From assembly GCA_017613855.1 (NCBI GenBank), contig JAGACY010000251.1, positions 1 to 21,709 of the forward strand: 21,709 bases of DNA, in the 5' to 3' direction. Shown here one piece after another: positions 6,825 to 15,096 of the stretch. Origin of the DNA: Pseudomonadota bacterium. Its GTDB lineage: Bacteria; Myxococcota; Bradymonadia; UBA4248. Below the pieces are notes generated by a model, which was not told where the DNA came from, made no database searches, and was given only the letters and a program-made list of their open reading frames with translations. Positions within the stretch are counted from its first letter, which is position 1; the number at the start of each line of letters is the position of its first letter. Position numbers and translations under genes: made by a program.

Positions 6825-8741
6825 ATGAGAATATCCCGTTTAATGGCATTTGCATTTTCCTGTTGTTTAATCACAAGCTGTTCTGACGACTCGAAAACCA
6901 AAGATAATACCGAGCCAGCAACTCCGGATTGTCAGGGAAGTGATTGTCCCGCCACTCCAACCGATCCCACGCCAAGTGATCCGCAAGACCCGGATCCCAA
7001 AGATCCAACGGATCCTCCTTTAGACCCACCGGAACCCGAATGTGGCGAGGGTATCGATCTCATGACCGATATCAATAACTGCGGAACTTGCGGTCATACC
7101 TGTGTCAACGCAATCTGCGAGGAGGGTGCGTGCAAATGCGAAGAGGATTACTTCGATTGTGATGAAGATGGTACGTGCGAAACGTTGCACGAATGCATTT
7201 GTAAACCAGGTCAAACCGACCCATGCTACGAAGGGGATGAAGGCACCGAAGGGGTTGGCAGATGTAAATCTGGTTATCGCAATTGTATCGTGGATGAAAA
7301 TGGTGCCTATTGGGATAGCAGTGAATGCATCGATCAGGTTTTACCGGCACAAACACTTAGTGAATTTAGCTGTGATGTCAACACCCCCGATATAGACAAC
7401 GATTGCAACGGCATACCAGATGCCCAGCAGGATGAAGACCAGGATGGCTTTGCCATTTGCAAGGATGGTGCAATTCTGGACTGCTGTGACAGCCAGAAAT
7501 GGTGCAACACGACCAAACCGGAACTCATCAATCCCGGTGTAACGATAGACTGCAATGACAATCAGCTCGACGATAACTGCAACGGCACCGTCGATGAGGG
7601 TGAAATCAGCTGCAGCGAGCCTATCCCGTGCCAGGGACCTGACTGTGGTGTTGAAGCATGCAAATTCTCTTATGGTGATTGTGACCAGGGGTTGGTATGG
7701 AACAATTCCAATAACGCCGACTCTGCAATGCTGCTCGCCAAATCGATGGATATCTGTATGGGGGCAAGCTCAGATCCCACCAAGGGATCCCTAATCGAAT
7801 ATTCCGTTCATCGTTCGGGATACCCCTCCAATACGGTTGCCCCACAGCAAATCAACATTTTGCCGGGAATGAAAGACAAATCCGGCAATACACTGATCAA
7901 GCCTAGACTGGGGCATACGTTTGCACTGCTCTCAACTGGAGATGCTTTAGATGTGGGAGGCGGCTTAGAAACTGGAGATAAAGCTTACTCCAAGAGTGAA
8001 TATGACCCCGCTACTTTTTACGGGGTCAGTCTTGAGGACACGGTTCCAGAGCTTTATCTGTCAGCCCACGGCAATCAATTACAAACACATCCGAATTGTA
8101 AAGGGGCCACAAATACTCGCATTATCGATTCAGTCGTTCTCCACCTAAAACTTCAGGCACCGCAAGACGCTAAGGGGTTCAGTTTCGATTTTCGCTTCTT
8201 TACCCGGGAATTTCCTGAGTATGTATGTACAGATTACAACGACTTCTTCCTAACCCTGATGACAGATGAGAATGGTGCACCACTCCAGAACGCAGATGGC
8301 AATATTTCTTTTGATACAGCTGGCAACCCCATTTCTGTCAACAATGCCTACTTTACAACCTGCACAGCGCCTTCATGTTATGACAGTACAGCCTTTTCCT
8401 ACTTTGGTGGGGGGGCCTGCCCTGCAAACTATTCGGGATGCACAGAGGATGGTCATTGCGGAAAATGTGATTCCTTCAATGAACTCTATGCATATCATCC
8501 CAACCCTTATGCTGGAGCAGTAGACTATTCCCATTCTGCATGCGGTGGCGGTACAGCATGGCTGACGACAACAGCACCTATTACTGGCGGGCAAGTATTC
8601 AACCTCGATTTTTACATTTGGGACACCAAGGATTCCAACAAAGACTCGACCGTTATTCTCGACAATTTCCGCTGGCTCTGTGATGCAGCATTGAATACCG
8701 GCTTTGCCCCACCGGCAGAAAATCCCATTGAGATCAATTAA
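6825..8741 (+). CDS. Cys-rich MopE-like / choice-of-anchor L lipoprotein, copy 2 of 6
   Basis: This 638-residue copy is the longest. The lipobox is ITSC with Cys19. CQGSDC (36-41) follows, then the longest Pro/Asp/Thr linker of this subfamily (42-72, repeating DP and TDP). The Stig1-like module covers 73-168. The MopE-like module covers 188-262, where DEDQDGF replaces the usual DEDGDGY. The choice-of-anchor L type domain covers 434-620. A unique insert at 377-405 (with SEYDPATFYG) lengthens the region before VPELYLSAH. The C-terminus ends in ENPIEIN, as in copy 3 only. Start ATG 6825 has GAGG ten bases upstream. It shares an 83-bp identical tract with copy 3. Its role is not known; it is presumably displayed on the outer membrane. 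Confidence 0.85.
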   Translation: MRISRLMAFAFSCCLITSCSDDSKTKDNTEPATPDCQGSDCPATPTDPTPSDPQDPDPKDPTDPPLDPPEPECGEGIDLMTDINNCGTCGHTCVNAICEEGACKCEEDYFDCDEDGTCETLHECICKPGQTDPCYEGDEGTEGVGRCKSGYRNCIVDENGAYWDSSECIDQVLPAQTLSEFSCDVNTPDIDNDCNGIPDAQQDEDQDGFAICKDGAILDCCDSQKWCNTTKPELINPGVTIDCNDNQLDDNCNGTVDEGEISCSEPIPCQGPDCGVEACKFSYGDCDQGLVWNNSNNADSAMLLAKSMDICMGASSDPTKGSLIEYSVHRSGYPSNTVAPQQINILPGMKDKSGNTLIKPRLGHTFALLSTGDALDVGGGLETGDKAYSKSEYDPATFYGVSLEDTVPELYLSAHGNQLQTHPNCKGATNTRIIDSVVLHLKLQAPQDAKGFSFDFRFFTREFPEYVCTDYNDFFLTLMTDENGAPLQNADGNISFDTAGNPISVNNAYFTTCTAPSCYDSTAFSYFGGGACPANYSGCTEDGHCGKCDSFNELYAYHPNPYAGAVDYSHSACGGGTAWLTTTAPITGGQVFNLDFYIWDTKDSNKDSTVILDNFRWLCDAALNTGFAPPAENPIEIN

Positions 8742-8780
8742 TTCAGCAGCATTTTCGTGATACCCGACGAACACAATTCT

Positions 8781-8894
8781 CTCTCCTCTACACAGCCGTT
8801 CATCATAGGCTCTGTAGGAGGAGAGTGTTGATAAGCTCTGAGCTTGAGGCTTAGAGCCTGGAGTTGGGGGGAATAGTCTTCATGCTCCAGGCTC
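8781..8894. repeat. Two inverted repeats between copies 2 and 3
   Basis: The first inverted repeat is CTCTCCTC (8781-8788) with GAGGAGAG (8818-8825), extendable by imperfect pairing inward. It has no T-run, so it is a doubtful terminator. The second is a perfect 10-bp pair, GAGCCTGGAG (8854-8863) with CTCCAGGCTC (8885-8894), flanked by the further pair CTTA/TAAG. Together they fill most of the 247-base gap. Their role may be transcript end or mRNA stability. Confidence 0.5.
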
Positions 8895-8988
8895 AAAGTT
8901 CTAAGCAACAATCAACATAGTGGCCATACATCATAGCCTGATTGAATAGTAGGATCTGGTAGATAGTTTTGTGAAAGGACGAGCAACG

Positions 8989-10800
8989 ATGAAGATTTCC
9001 CGTTTATTCATAGTTATAAGCATCTGCTGCGCAGTTGCCGGCTGTTCCCAGGAATCGACGTACAAAGCAGATTCATTGAGTGGAGATAACACGAACTGCC
9101 AGGGGAATGACTGTACCAACGATCAGCAGAAACCGACAGATCCCCCAGCAGATCCACAAGATCCAACAGATCCGCCTGTGGATCCACCTTCCCCTGAATG
9201 CGGTGAGGACATCGACCTCATGAACGACGTCAATCATTGCGGGGCTTGCGGTCATGCCTGTGTCAATGCAACCTGCAGCGAGGGTAAATGTGTATGCGAA
9301 GATGATTATGTCGACTGTGATGATAACGGCACATGCGAATCATTGAATGAGTGCATCTGCCGCCCAGGCCAAACCACCCCCTGTTATGAAGGTGACGAAG
9401 GCACCGAGGGAATTGGGCAATGTCATGGCGGCTACCACAATTGCATCGTAGATGAAACAGGTTCTTATTGGGATAACAGTGCTTGCATCGATCAGGTTTT
9501 ACCGGCACAAACGCTTGCAGAGTTTACCTGTGATGCCAGCATCCCCGATATAGACAGCGATTGCAACGGCATTGCAGATGCGCAACAGGATGAAGACCAG
9601 GATGGCTTTGCCATTTGCAAGGATGGTGCAATTCTGGACTGCTGTGACAGCCAGAAATGGTGCAACACCACCAAGCCGGAACTCATCAATCCCGGCGTAA
9701 CCATTGACTGCAACGACAATCAGCTAGACGATAACTGCGATGGCACTGTAGACGAGGGGGAACTCAGCTGCAGCGAGCCAATTCCTTGTGAGGGCGAGGA
9801 CTGCGGCGTCGAAGCATGCAAATTTGATTATGGCGATTGTGATCAGGGGCTGGAATGGAACAATTCCAACAACACAAAATCCGCCCTCCTACTCGCCCAA
9901 TCCATGGATATCTGCATGGGCAAAAGCTCCGACCCTGCCAAAGGCGCCCTGCTTGAGTATTCCCTCCATCGTTCTGGCTACGACAAGAAAAAAGTAGCTC
10001 CTGAACAAGTCAATATTTTACCGGGAATGAAAGACAAAAAAGGCAAGACATTGATTAAACCGAGACTGGGACATACGTTTGCCCTGCTCTCAACAGGGGA
10101 AGCAAAAGACGTCTATAACGGGGTATCGACAGAAAGCCAGCTCTATTCTGACAGTTATTTCGACCCAAGTATTTCCATGTTTATGATCAGTGTCGAAGAC
10201 AAAATTCCTGACCTTTATCTATCGGCGCATAACCATAAGCTGCAATCAAGCAAAAGTTGTCCATCCGAAAAGGATCCACGCATTATTGATTCTGTCGTTC
10301 TCCATCTCAAGCTTCAGGCACCGCAGAATGCCAAAGGATTTAGCTTCGATTTTCGTTTCTTTACCCGTGAATATCCGGAATATCTATGTTCAGAATACAA
10401 TGATTTCTTCCTGACTTTGCTTACGGATGAGAAAGGCAAACCGCTTCAGAATAAAGATGGCAATATTTCATTGGATAAGAAAGGGTATCCTATTTCAGTG
10501 AATACAGCCTTCTTTACAACGTGTTATGGGTGTGACTCTTTTGATGAGCTCTATGCTTACTACCCCAAACCCTATAAAGGCACTCTCAACGCGGATACCT
10601 GCGGCGGAGGCACAGCCTGGCTTACGACGCAAGCCCCCATCGAAGGCGGACAGATCTTCAATCTCGATTTTTATATTTGGGACACACATGATTCCGGAAT
10701 GGATTCTACAGTGTTACTCGACAATTTCAGATGGCTCTGTGACGCCTCATTGAATACCGAATTTGCGCCTCCCGCCGAGAACCCCATTGAGATCAATTAA
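8989..10800 (+). CDS. Cys-rich MopE-like / choice-of-anchor L lipoprotein, copy 3 of 6
   Basis: This copy has 603 residues from ATG 8989, preceded by AAAGGACGAG. A GTG at 8971 in the same frame is rejected because it would put six polar residues before the signal peptide. The lipobox is VAGC, Cys19. CQGNDC (37-42) follows, then a linker of DPP and DPQ type repeats (48-69), the Stig1-like module (71-167), the MopE-like module (187-261) and the choice-of-anchor L type domain (432-584). It lacks about 35 residues found in the other copies between FFTTC and CDSF, so the usual cysteine loop is gone (TTCYGCDSF at 510-518). It is richer in lysine than copy 2, and ends in ENPIEIN. The MopE-like part is nearly identical in DNA to copy 2. 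Confidence 0.85.
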   Translation: MKISRLFIVISICCAVAGCSQESTYKADSLSGDNTNCQGNDCTNDQQKPTDPPADPQDPTDPPVDPPSPECGEDIDLMNDVNHCGACGHACVNATCSEGKCVCEDDYVDCDDNGTCESLNECICRPGQTTPCYEGDEGTEGIGQCHGGYHNCIVDETGSYWDNSACIDQVLPAQTLAEFTCDASIPDIDSDCNGIADAQQDEDQDGFAICKDGAILDCCDSQKWCNTTKPELINPGVTIDCNDNQLDDNCDGTVDEGELSCSEPIPCEGEDCGVEACKFDYGDCDQGLEWNNSNNTKSALLLAQSMDICMGKSSDPAKGALLEYSLHRSGYDKKKVAPEQVNILPGMKDKKGKTLIKPRLGHTFALLSTGEAKDVYNGVSTESQLYSDSYFDPSISMFMISVEDKIPDLYLSAHNHKLQSSKSCPSEKDPRIIDSVVLHLKLQAPQNAKGFSFDFRFFTREYPEYLCSEYNDFFLTLLTDEKGKPLQNKDGNISLDKKGYPISVNTAFFTTCYGCDSFDELYAYYPKPYKGTLNADTCGGGTAWLTTQAPIEGGQIFNLDFYIWDTHDSGMDSTVLLDNFRWLCDASLNTEFAPPAENPIEIN

Positions 10801-10812
10801 TGGATGCAGCCG

Positions 10813-10920
10813 GCGCGTATTTGCGCAGCAAAAAGCGCCGGTTCAGGGGTAGGCGCGTATTTGCGCAGCAAAAAGCGCCGGTTCAGGGGTAGGCGCGTAT
10901 TTGCGCAGCAAAAAGCGCCG
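10813..10920. repeat. 40-bp tandem repeat, 2.7 copies
   Basis: Units start at 10813, 10853 and 10893 and appear identical where they overlap; the third is cut after 28 bases. Each unit can fold with GGCGC against GCGCC and contains TGCGCA. It begins 12 bases after the stop of copy 3. There are no spacers, so it is not a CRISPR array. Perfect identity between units suggests recent expansion by slippage or unequal exchange. Confidence 0.9.
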
Positions 10921-10938
10921 CAGGGGGCTTGCCCCCTG
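10921..10938. terminator. Perfect GC hairpin after the 40-bp repeats
   Basis: CAGGGGGC and GCCCCCTG form an 8-bp perfect stem with a two-base loop, directly joined to the last 40-bp unit. ATATATCAAAAAATATAG follows instead of a T-run, so on the plus strand it is an imperfect intrinsic terminator. It may stop or stabilise the copy 3 transcript. Confidence 0.45.
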
Positions 10939-10987
10939 ATATATCAAAAAATATAGCTGTGCAGGTGAATGACTTTTGCACAAGGTA

Positions 10988-11017
10988 TTGCTATCGGGAG
11001 ATGTTTTATATATTCTT
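10988..11017 (+). promoter_or_regulatory. Candidate promoter of lipoprotein copy 4
   Basis: TTGCTA (10988-10993) and TATTCT (11011-11016) are 17 bases apart. The -10 overlaps TTTATATATTCTT (11005-11017), identical to the string upstream of copy 2. The start codon is 66 bases beyond the start of this string, against 61 for copy 2. Confidence 0.38.
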
Positions 11018-11070
11018 CTATGGGCTTTTATTATCATAAAGGTCTATAGATTTGATACCAGGAGGTATAT

Positions 11071-12915
11071 ATGAGAATATCCACTCTGTTAGCGCTCTCG
11101 ATGGCTTGCTGCATTTTTGCCGGTTGTTCAGACGACACGCTTGTCATCAATAAAACGCCCTCCACATCCAAGCCAGGCTGTCAGGGTAAAAACTGTTCCG
11201 GTGAGACACAAAAACCATCTCAACAGGATCCGCAAGACCCCGGGCAAAAACCGGATCAGCCAACAGGCCCAGATAATCCAACCGATCCTCCCCCAAGTGA
11301 CACAAATTGTGATGGTGCAGATTTAAGCACAGATCCCCTGAATTGCGGCAGCTGCGGCCATTCATGCGGTGAAGGAACGTGTCATAGTGGTTTGTGCGTA
11401 TGCAATGATAATTTCCAGGACTGCAACGGAGATGGATACTGCGAAACAGAAGGCGATTGCGCATGTAAAAAAGGCGATACCAAGCCGTGCTATCAGGGAG
11501 ACGAGGGGACCGAGGGCGTGGGTGTCTGCAAAGCAGGACATTATGAGTGCATCGTCGATGAATTCGGAGCTTATTGGAATCCCGAGTGTGTAGGCCAGGT
11601 GATGCCTGCGCAGGATATCAGTGGTTTTGTGTGTGATCTGAGCGATCCCAATCGGGATAACGACTGCAATGGCGTTCCCGACTCAGTTCAGGACGAAGAC
11701 GGCGACGGCTATCCCATCTGCAAAAATGGCAGCCTTTACGATTGCTGTGACAACCAGAAGATGTGCAACACATCCCGTACAGATCTCGTCCACCCCGGTG
11801 TTACCCGCGACTGCAAAGGGAATAGCCTGGATGACAACTGCAATGGGATCACGGATGAAGATGAGATCAGCTGCGATCAGGCCGTTTCGACATGTCAAGG
11901 CAAGGACTGTGAAACGCAGGCCTGTGAGTTTGATTATGGCGACTGCGATGTCAACCTGATGTGGAACAACTCCAATACGAACGAGTCCGCATTGTTGCTG
12001 GCAAAATCGATGGATATCTGCATGGGCACTTCTTCAGATCCCAATAAAGGCTCACTTTTGGAGTATTCCCTGCACCGTTCCGGATCGAACCTAAAGATCA
12101 ATCAAGCTCAGGTCAACATTCTTAAGGGAATGCGCGACAACTCTGGACAAGTCCTCATCAAGCCCAGAATTGGCCAGTCTTTTGCGATGCTCTCTTCAGG
12201 GTATGCACGGGATGTCTATGGTGGTGTAAGCGGCGATAGAACATTTTCCCAAGGTGATACGCCCCCAGACGTTTACCTGAAGGCCCACAATTATGTCCTC
12301 GAAACACATCCGAACTGTTCATTGGGTTCAACGTCAAAGATCAATGATTCGGTCGTACTTCATCTTAAACTTAAGGCGCCCCAAAATGCCAAGGGATTCA
12401 GCTTTGACTTTAGATTTTTCTCGCGTGAATACCCGACTTTCCTATGTACATCCTTTAATGATTTCTTCTTAACGCTGCTTACGGATGAACAAGGCCATCC
12501 CATTGTCAATGAGGACGGTAATATTTCATTTGATAAAAAAGGCCATGCGGTCTCGATCAACAATGCATTCTTTACAACCTGTGTTGCACCGAGCTGCAAC
12601 GGCGCGGGATCTTGTCCCGGCAATTTTGATGATGGTTGCCAGAATAACAAATGTGGTCAATGTGACAGTTTCGAAGAGCTTTATGCCTATACGCAAAATC
12701 CCTACAACGGTCACAGCGGCGATGGCGGAGGTACGGCATGGCTTACGACATCAGCACCGATTTCCGGGGGGCAGGTCTTTAACCTGGATTTCTATATTTG
12801 GGATACAACTGATCAAATACTGGATTCTTCGGTCATCCTCGATAACTTCAAGTGGCTTTGTGATGCACAATTAGATACGGGATTTGCGCCCCCGATTGAC
12901 AACCCAATTAACTAA
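11071..12915 (+). CDS. Cys-rich MopE-like / choice-of-anchor L lipoprotein, copy 4 of 6
   Basis: This 614-residue protein starts at ATG 11071 with a consensus AGGAGG (11060-11065). The lipobox is FAGC, Cys19, followed by SDDT. Order: CQGKNC (37-42), a Gln/Pro/Asp linker (48-78), a Stig1-like module (80-173, with NCGSCGHSCGEGTC), a MopE-like module (193-268, with DNDCNG, DEDGDGY and DDNCNG), and a conserved middle region (285-382). The choice-of-anchor L type domain covers 425-597. It belongs with copies 5 and 6: all three share the CETEGDCAC, GVCKAGHYECIV and DLSDPNRDNDCNG stretches and the DNPIN terminus. The short stretch between FAMLSSG and VYLKAH (385-400) differs from every other copy. 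Function is unknown; disulfide bonding outside the cytoplasm is expected from the cysteine content. Confidence 0.85.
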   Translation: MRISTLLALSMACCIFAGCSDDTLVINKTPSTSKPGCQGKNCSGETQKPSQQDPQDPGQKPDQPTGPDNPTDPPPSDTNCDGADLSTDPLNCGSCGHSCGEGTCHSGLCVCNDNFQDCNGDGYCETEGDCACKKGDTKPCYQGDEGTEGVGVCKAGHYECIVDEFGAYWNPECVGQVMPAQDISGFVCDLSDPNRDNDCNGVPDSVQDEDGDGYPICKNGSLYDCCDNQKMCNTSRTDLVHPGVTRDCKGNSLDDNCNGITDEDEISCDQAVSTCQGKDCETQACEFDYGDCDVNLMWNNSNTNESALLLAKSMDICMGTSSDPNKGSLLEYSLHRSGSNLKINQAQVNILKGMRDNSGQVLIKPRIGQSFAMLSSGYARDVYGGVSGDRTFSQGDTPPDVYLKAHNYVLETHPNCSLGSTSKINDSVVLHLKLKAPQNAKGFSFDFRFFSREYPTFLCTSFNDFFLTLLTDEQGHPIVNEDGNISFDKKGHAVSINNAFFTTCVAPSCNGAGSCPGNFDDGCQNNKCGQCDSFEELYAYTQNPYNGHSGDGGGTAWLTTSAPISGGQVFNLDFYIWDTTDQILDSSVILDNFKWLCDAQLDTGFAPPIDNPIN

Positions 12916-12985
12916 TACAGCAGGAACGCATTCTTCCGTAAAACCATGTCATGCACAAACCTGACACAGGACTGGATGAAAGGAC

Positions 12986-13033
12986 GCCACCACACGGTCA
13001 ACAAAGCAACGATACTCGACGACCGAAGGTGGC
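12986..13033 (+). promoter_or_regulatory. Leader hairpin before copy 5
   Basis: GCCACC (12986-12991) pairs with GGTGGC (13028-13033), and inside it GGTC (12996-12999) pairs with GACC (13021-13024). No T-run follows, so it is not a simple terminator. It lies 59 bases upstream of the chosen start of copy 5, and may be a leader structure or the 3' end of the copy 4 transcript. Confidence 0.4.
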
Positions 13034-13091
13034 AATTGGCTTCCGTTTCATTCCTAGGGTTTGCCATTTCTTTTCGCGATATGGAGATATT

Positions 13092-14924
13092 ATGAAAATA
13101 ACCGAGCTGCTTGCAGTGTCTTTGGTTTGTTGCATGTTTACCGGATGTTCCGATGATTCACTGGTCATCAGCAAAACCAATCCTTCCACAGATTCAGAAT
13201 GTCATGGAAAGAATTGTTCCGAGCAGCCCGACAAGCCATCCGAACCTGATCCCCAGGATCCGGATTCTACGCCAGATCCTGTCGATCCGGTGAATCCACC
13301 TTCTGGGGATTCGACATGTGAGGGGATTGATTTGCAGACAGATCCCCTCAATTGCGGCACTTGTGGTCATTCTTGCGGTGAAGGGACCTGTCAAAGCGGT
13401 TTATGCGTATGCAATGAGAATTATCAGGACTGCAATGGTGATGGTTACTGCGAAACAGAGGGGGATTGTGCCTGTCAGAAGGGCCAAACCGAACCATGCT
13501 ATCAGGGGGACGAAGGAACCGAAGGTGTGGGTGTCTGCAAAGCCGGTCATTATGAATGCATCGTCGATGAATTGGGCGCCTATTGGAATCCAGAGTGCAT
13601 CGACCAGGTAATACCGGCCCAGGATATCAGCGGCTTCATCTGTGATTTGAGCGATCCCAATCGGGATAACGACTGCAATGGCACTCCAGACTCACTCCAG
13701 GATGAAGACGGGGATGGTTATTTCATCTGCAAAGACGGCACCCTTTATGATTGTTGTGACAACGGGAAAATGTGCAACACTTCGCGTCCGGATCTCGTTC
13801 ATCCCGGCGTTTCCCTCGACTGTAAGGGCAACAATCTCGATGATAACTGCAATGGCATTACGGACGAAGATAGTGTCAGCTGTGACGAAGTGGTATCAAC
13901 ATGCGAAGGCAGTGATTGTGAAACCCAGGCCTGTCAATTCGATTATGGCGACTGCGATGTGGACCTAATCTGGAATAACTCCAATAATTCCGATTCGGCA
14001 TTATTGCTGGCAAGATCGATGGACATCTGCATGGGGGCATCTTCAGATCCCACCAAAGGTTCACTCCTCGAGTATTCGCTGCACCGTTCCGGATCTGACA
14101 AAAAAGTTAAAGCTGCTCAAGTCAATATACTTAAGGGAATGAAAAACAAAAAAGGCAAAACCCTCATCAAGCCCAGAATTGGTCAGTCTTTTGCTTTGCT
14201 CTCATCCGGTAATGCGCTGGATACCTATCAGGGGGTAGGAGAGGGCCACGAACCCTTCACGAAAGGTGGAGAGGTGCCTTCAGTCTACCTAAAAGCGCAC
14301 AAAAAGAAGCTTGAATCGCATCCAAATTGTGATGGCGGTGATCCTATTATCAACGACTCAGTCGTTCTTCACCTCAAGATACAAGCCCCTCAAAAAGCCA
14401 AAGGATTCAGTTTTGATTTTAGATTTTTCTCGCATGAATACCCAGTTTATCTATGTACTGAGTTCAATGACTTTTTCCTGACGCTGCTGACAGATGAAGC
14501 CGGCAAGCCCCTTGTCAATAAAGATGGCAATATTTCATTTGATAAAAACGGCAATGCCGTTTCGGTGAATAATGCATTCTTTACAACTTGTGTCGCCCCG
14601 AGCTGCACCAAATCAAGCGGGTGCCCAGGTAATTTCGACGAAGGATGCAAAGGTGGGCATTGCGGCAAGTGTGACAGTTATGAAGAGCTTTATGCCTATT
14701 GCCCAAAGCCCTACGACGGAGATGACGGAAATGGCGGCGGCACCGCATGGCTTACGACCTCAGCCCCGATTTCCGGAGGTCAGATCTTTAATCTGGATTT
14801 TTATATCTGGGATACAGGCGATCAATCTTATGACTCTACGGTGATTCTTGATAACTTCCAGTGGCTTTGTGATGCGACATTAGACACCGGATTTGCCCCA
14901 CCGATAGATAATCCAATCAATTAA
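13092..14924 (+). CDS. Cys-rich MopE-like / choice-of-anchor L lipoprotein, copy 5 of 6
   Basis: This copy has 610 residues from ATG 13092, with GGAG at 13083-13086. The frame is open back to 12951, but those 47 extra residues are polar, have no ribosome site and would bury the signal peptide, so they are not used. The lipobox is FTGC, Cys19, then SDDSLVISKT, shared with copy 6. CHGKNC (37-42), a Pro/Asp linker (48-72), the Stig1-like, MopE-like and choice-of-anchor L type modules follow in the order of copy 4. The hinge region reads YQGVGEGHEPFTKGGE, unlike its siblings, and FFSHEYP replaces FFSREYP. It is rich in lysine in the middle region. It ends in DNPIN. Its short upstream gap (176 bases) has no clear terminator, so read-through from copy 4 is possible. 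Confidence 0.85.
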   Translation: MKITELLAVSLVCCMFTGCSDDSLVISKTNPSTDSECHGKNCSEQPDKPSEPDPQDPDSTPDPVDPVNPPSGDSTCEGIDLQTDPLNCGTCGHSCGEGTCQSGLCVCNENYQDCNGDGYCETEGDCACQKGQTEPCYQGDEGTEGVGVCKAGHYECIVDELGAYWNPECIDQVIPAQDISGFICDLSDPNRDNDCNGTPDSLQDEDGDGYFICKDGTLYDCCDNGKMCNTSRPDLVHPGVSLDCKGNNLDDNCNGITDEDSVSCDEVVSTCEGSDCETQACQFDYGDCDVDLIWNNSNNSDSALLLARSMDICMGASSDPTKGSLLEYSLHRSGSDKKVKAAQVNILKGMKNKKGKTLIKPRIGQSFALLSSGNALDTYQGVGEGHEPFTKGGEVPSVYLKAHKKKLESHPNCDGGDPIINDSVVLHLKIQAPQKAKGFSFDFRFFSHEYPVYLCTEFNDFFLTLLTDEAGKPLVNKDGNISFDKNGNAVSVNNAFFTTCVAPSCTKSSGCPGNFDEGCKGGHCGKCDSYEELYAYCPKPYDGDDGNGGGTAWLTTSAPISGGQIFNLDFYIWDTGDQSYDSTVILDNFQWLCDATLDTGFAPPIDNPIN

Positions 14925-15021
14925 ACATATAAACGCATTCTCCCCTCCTAGGATCTTCTGGATCATACTACGACAAATAAAAACCAGGGACAGCTTCAGC
15001 ATGGCCTTAGAAAAGGAGAAT

Positions 15022-15069
15022 ATGAACTACGGGGATTGTCGGCAATCCCCTTCTCTTTCTATACCATAA
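15022..15069 (+). CDS. Possible 15-residue leader peptide before copy 6
   Basis: AAAAGGAG precedes ATG 15022, which opens a 15-codon frame (MNYGDCRQSPSLSIP) ending at TAA 15067-15069, 27 bases before copy 6. The hairpin at 15031-15050 lies inside this frame. The combination of ribosome site, tiny frame and terminator-like hairpin resembles an attenuator, but the frame is short enough to be chance. Confidence 0.25.
   Translation: MNYGDCRQSPSLSIP
15031..15060 (+). terminator. Terminator-like hairpin upstream of copy 6
   Basis: GGGGATTG (15031-15038) and CAATCCCC (15043-15050) form a perfect 8-bp stem with a TCGG loop, followed by TTCTCTTTCT. It is the best terminator candidate for copy 5. Alternatively it is an attenuator of copy 6. 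Confidence 0.6.
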
Positions 15070-15096
15070 CCAGCCATTTCGATCGTTGGAGGTTAT

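Noticed and set aside
10813..10920. CRISPR array from 40-bp repeats
   Set aside because: The units are directly adjacent with no spacers between them.
12951..13091. N-terminal extension of lipoprotein copy 5 by 47 residues
   Set aside because: It would place polar residues ahead of an intact signal peptide and has no ribosome site; all other copies have the lipidated Cys at residue 19.
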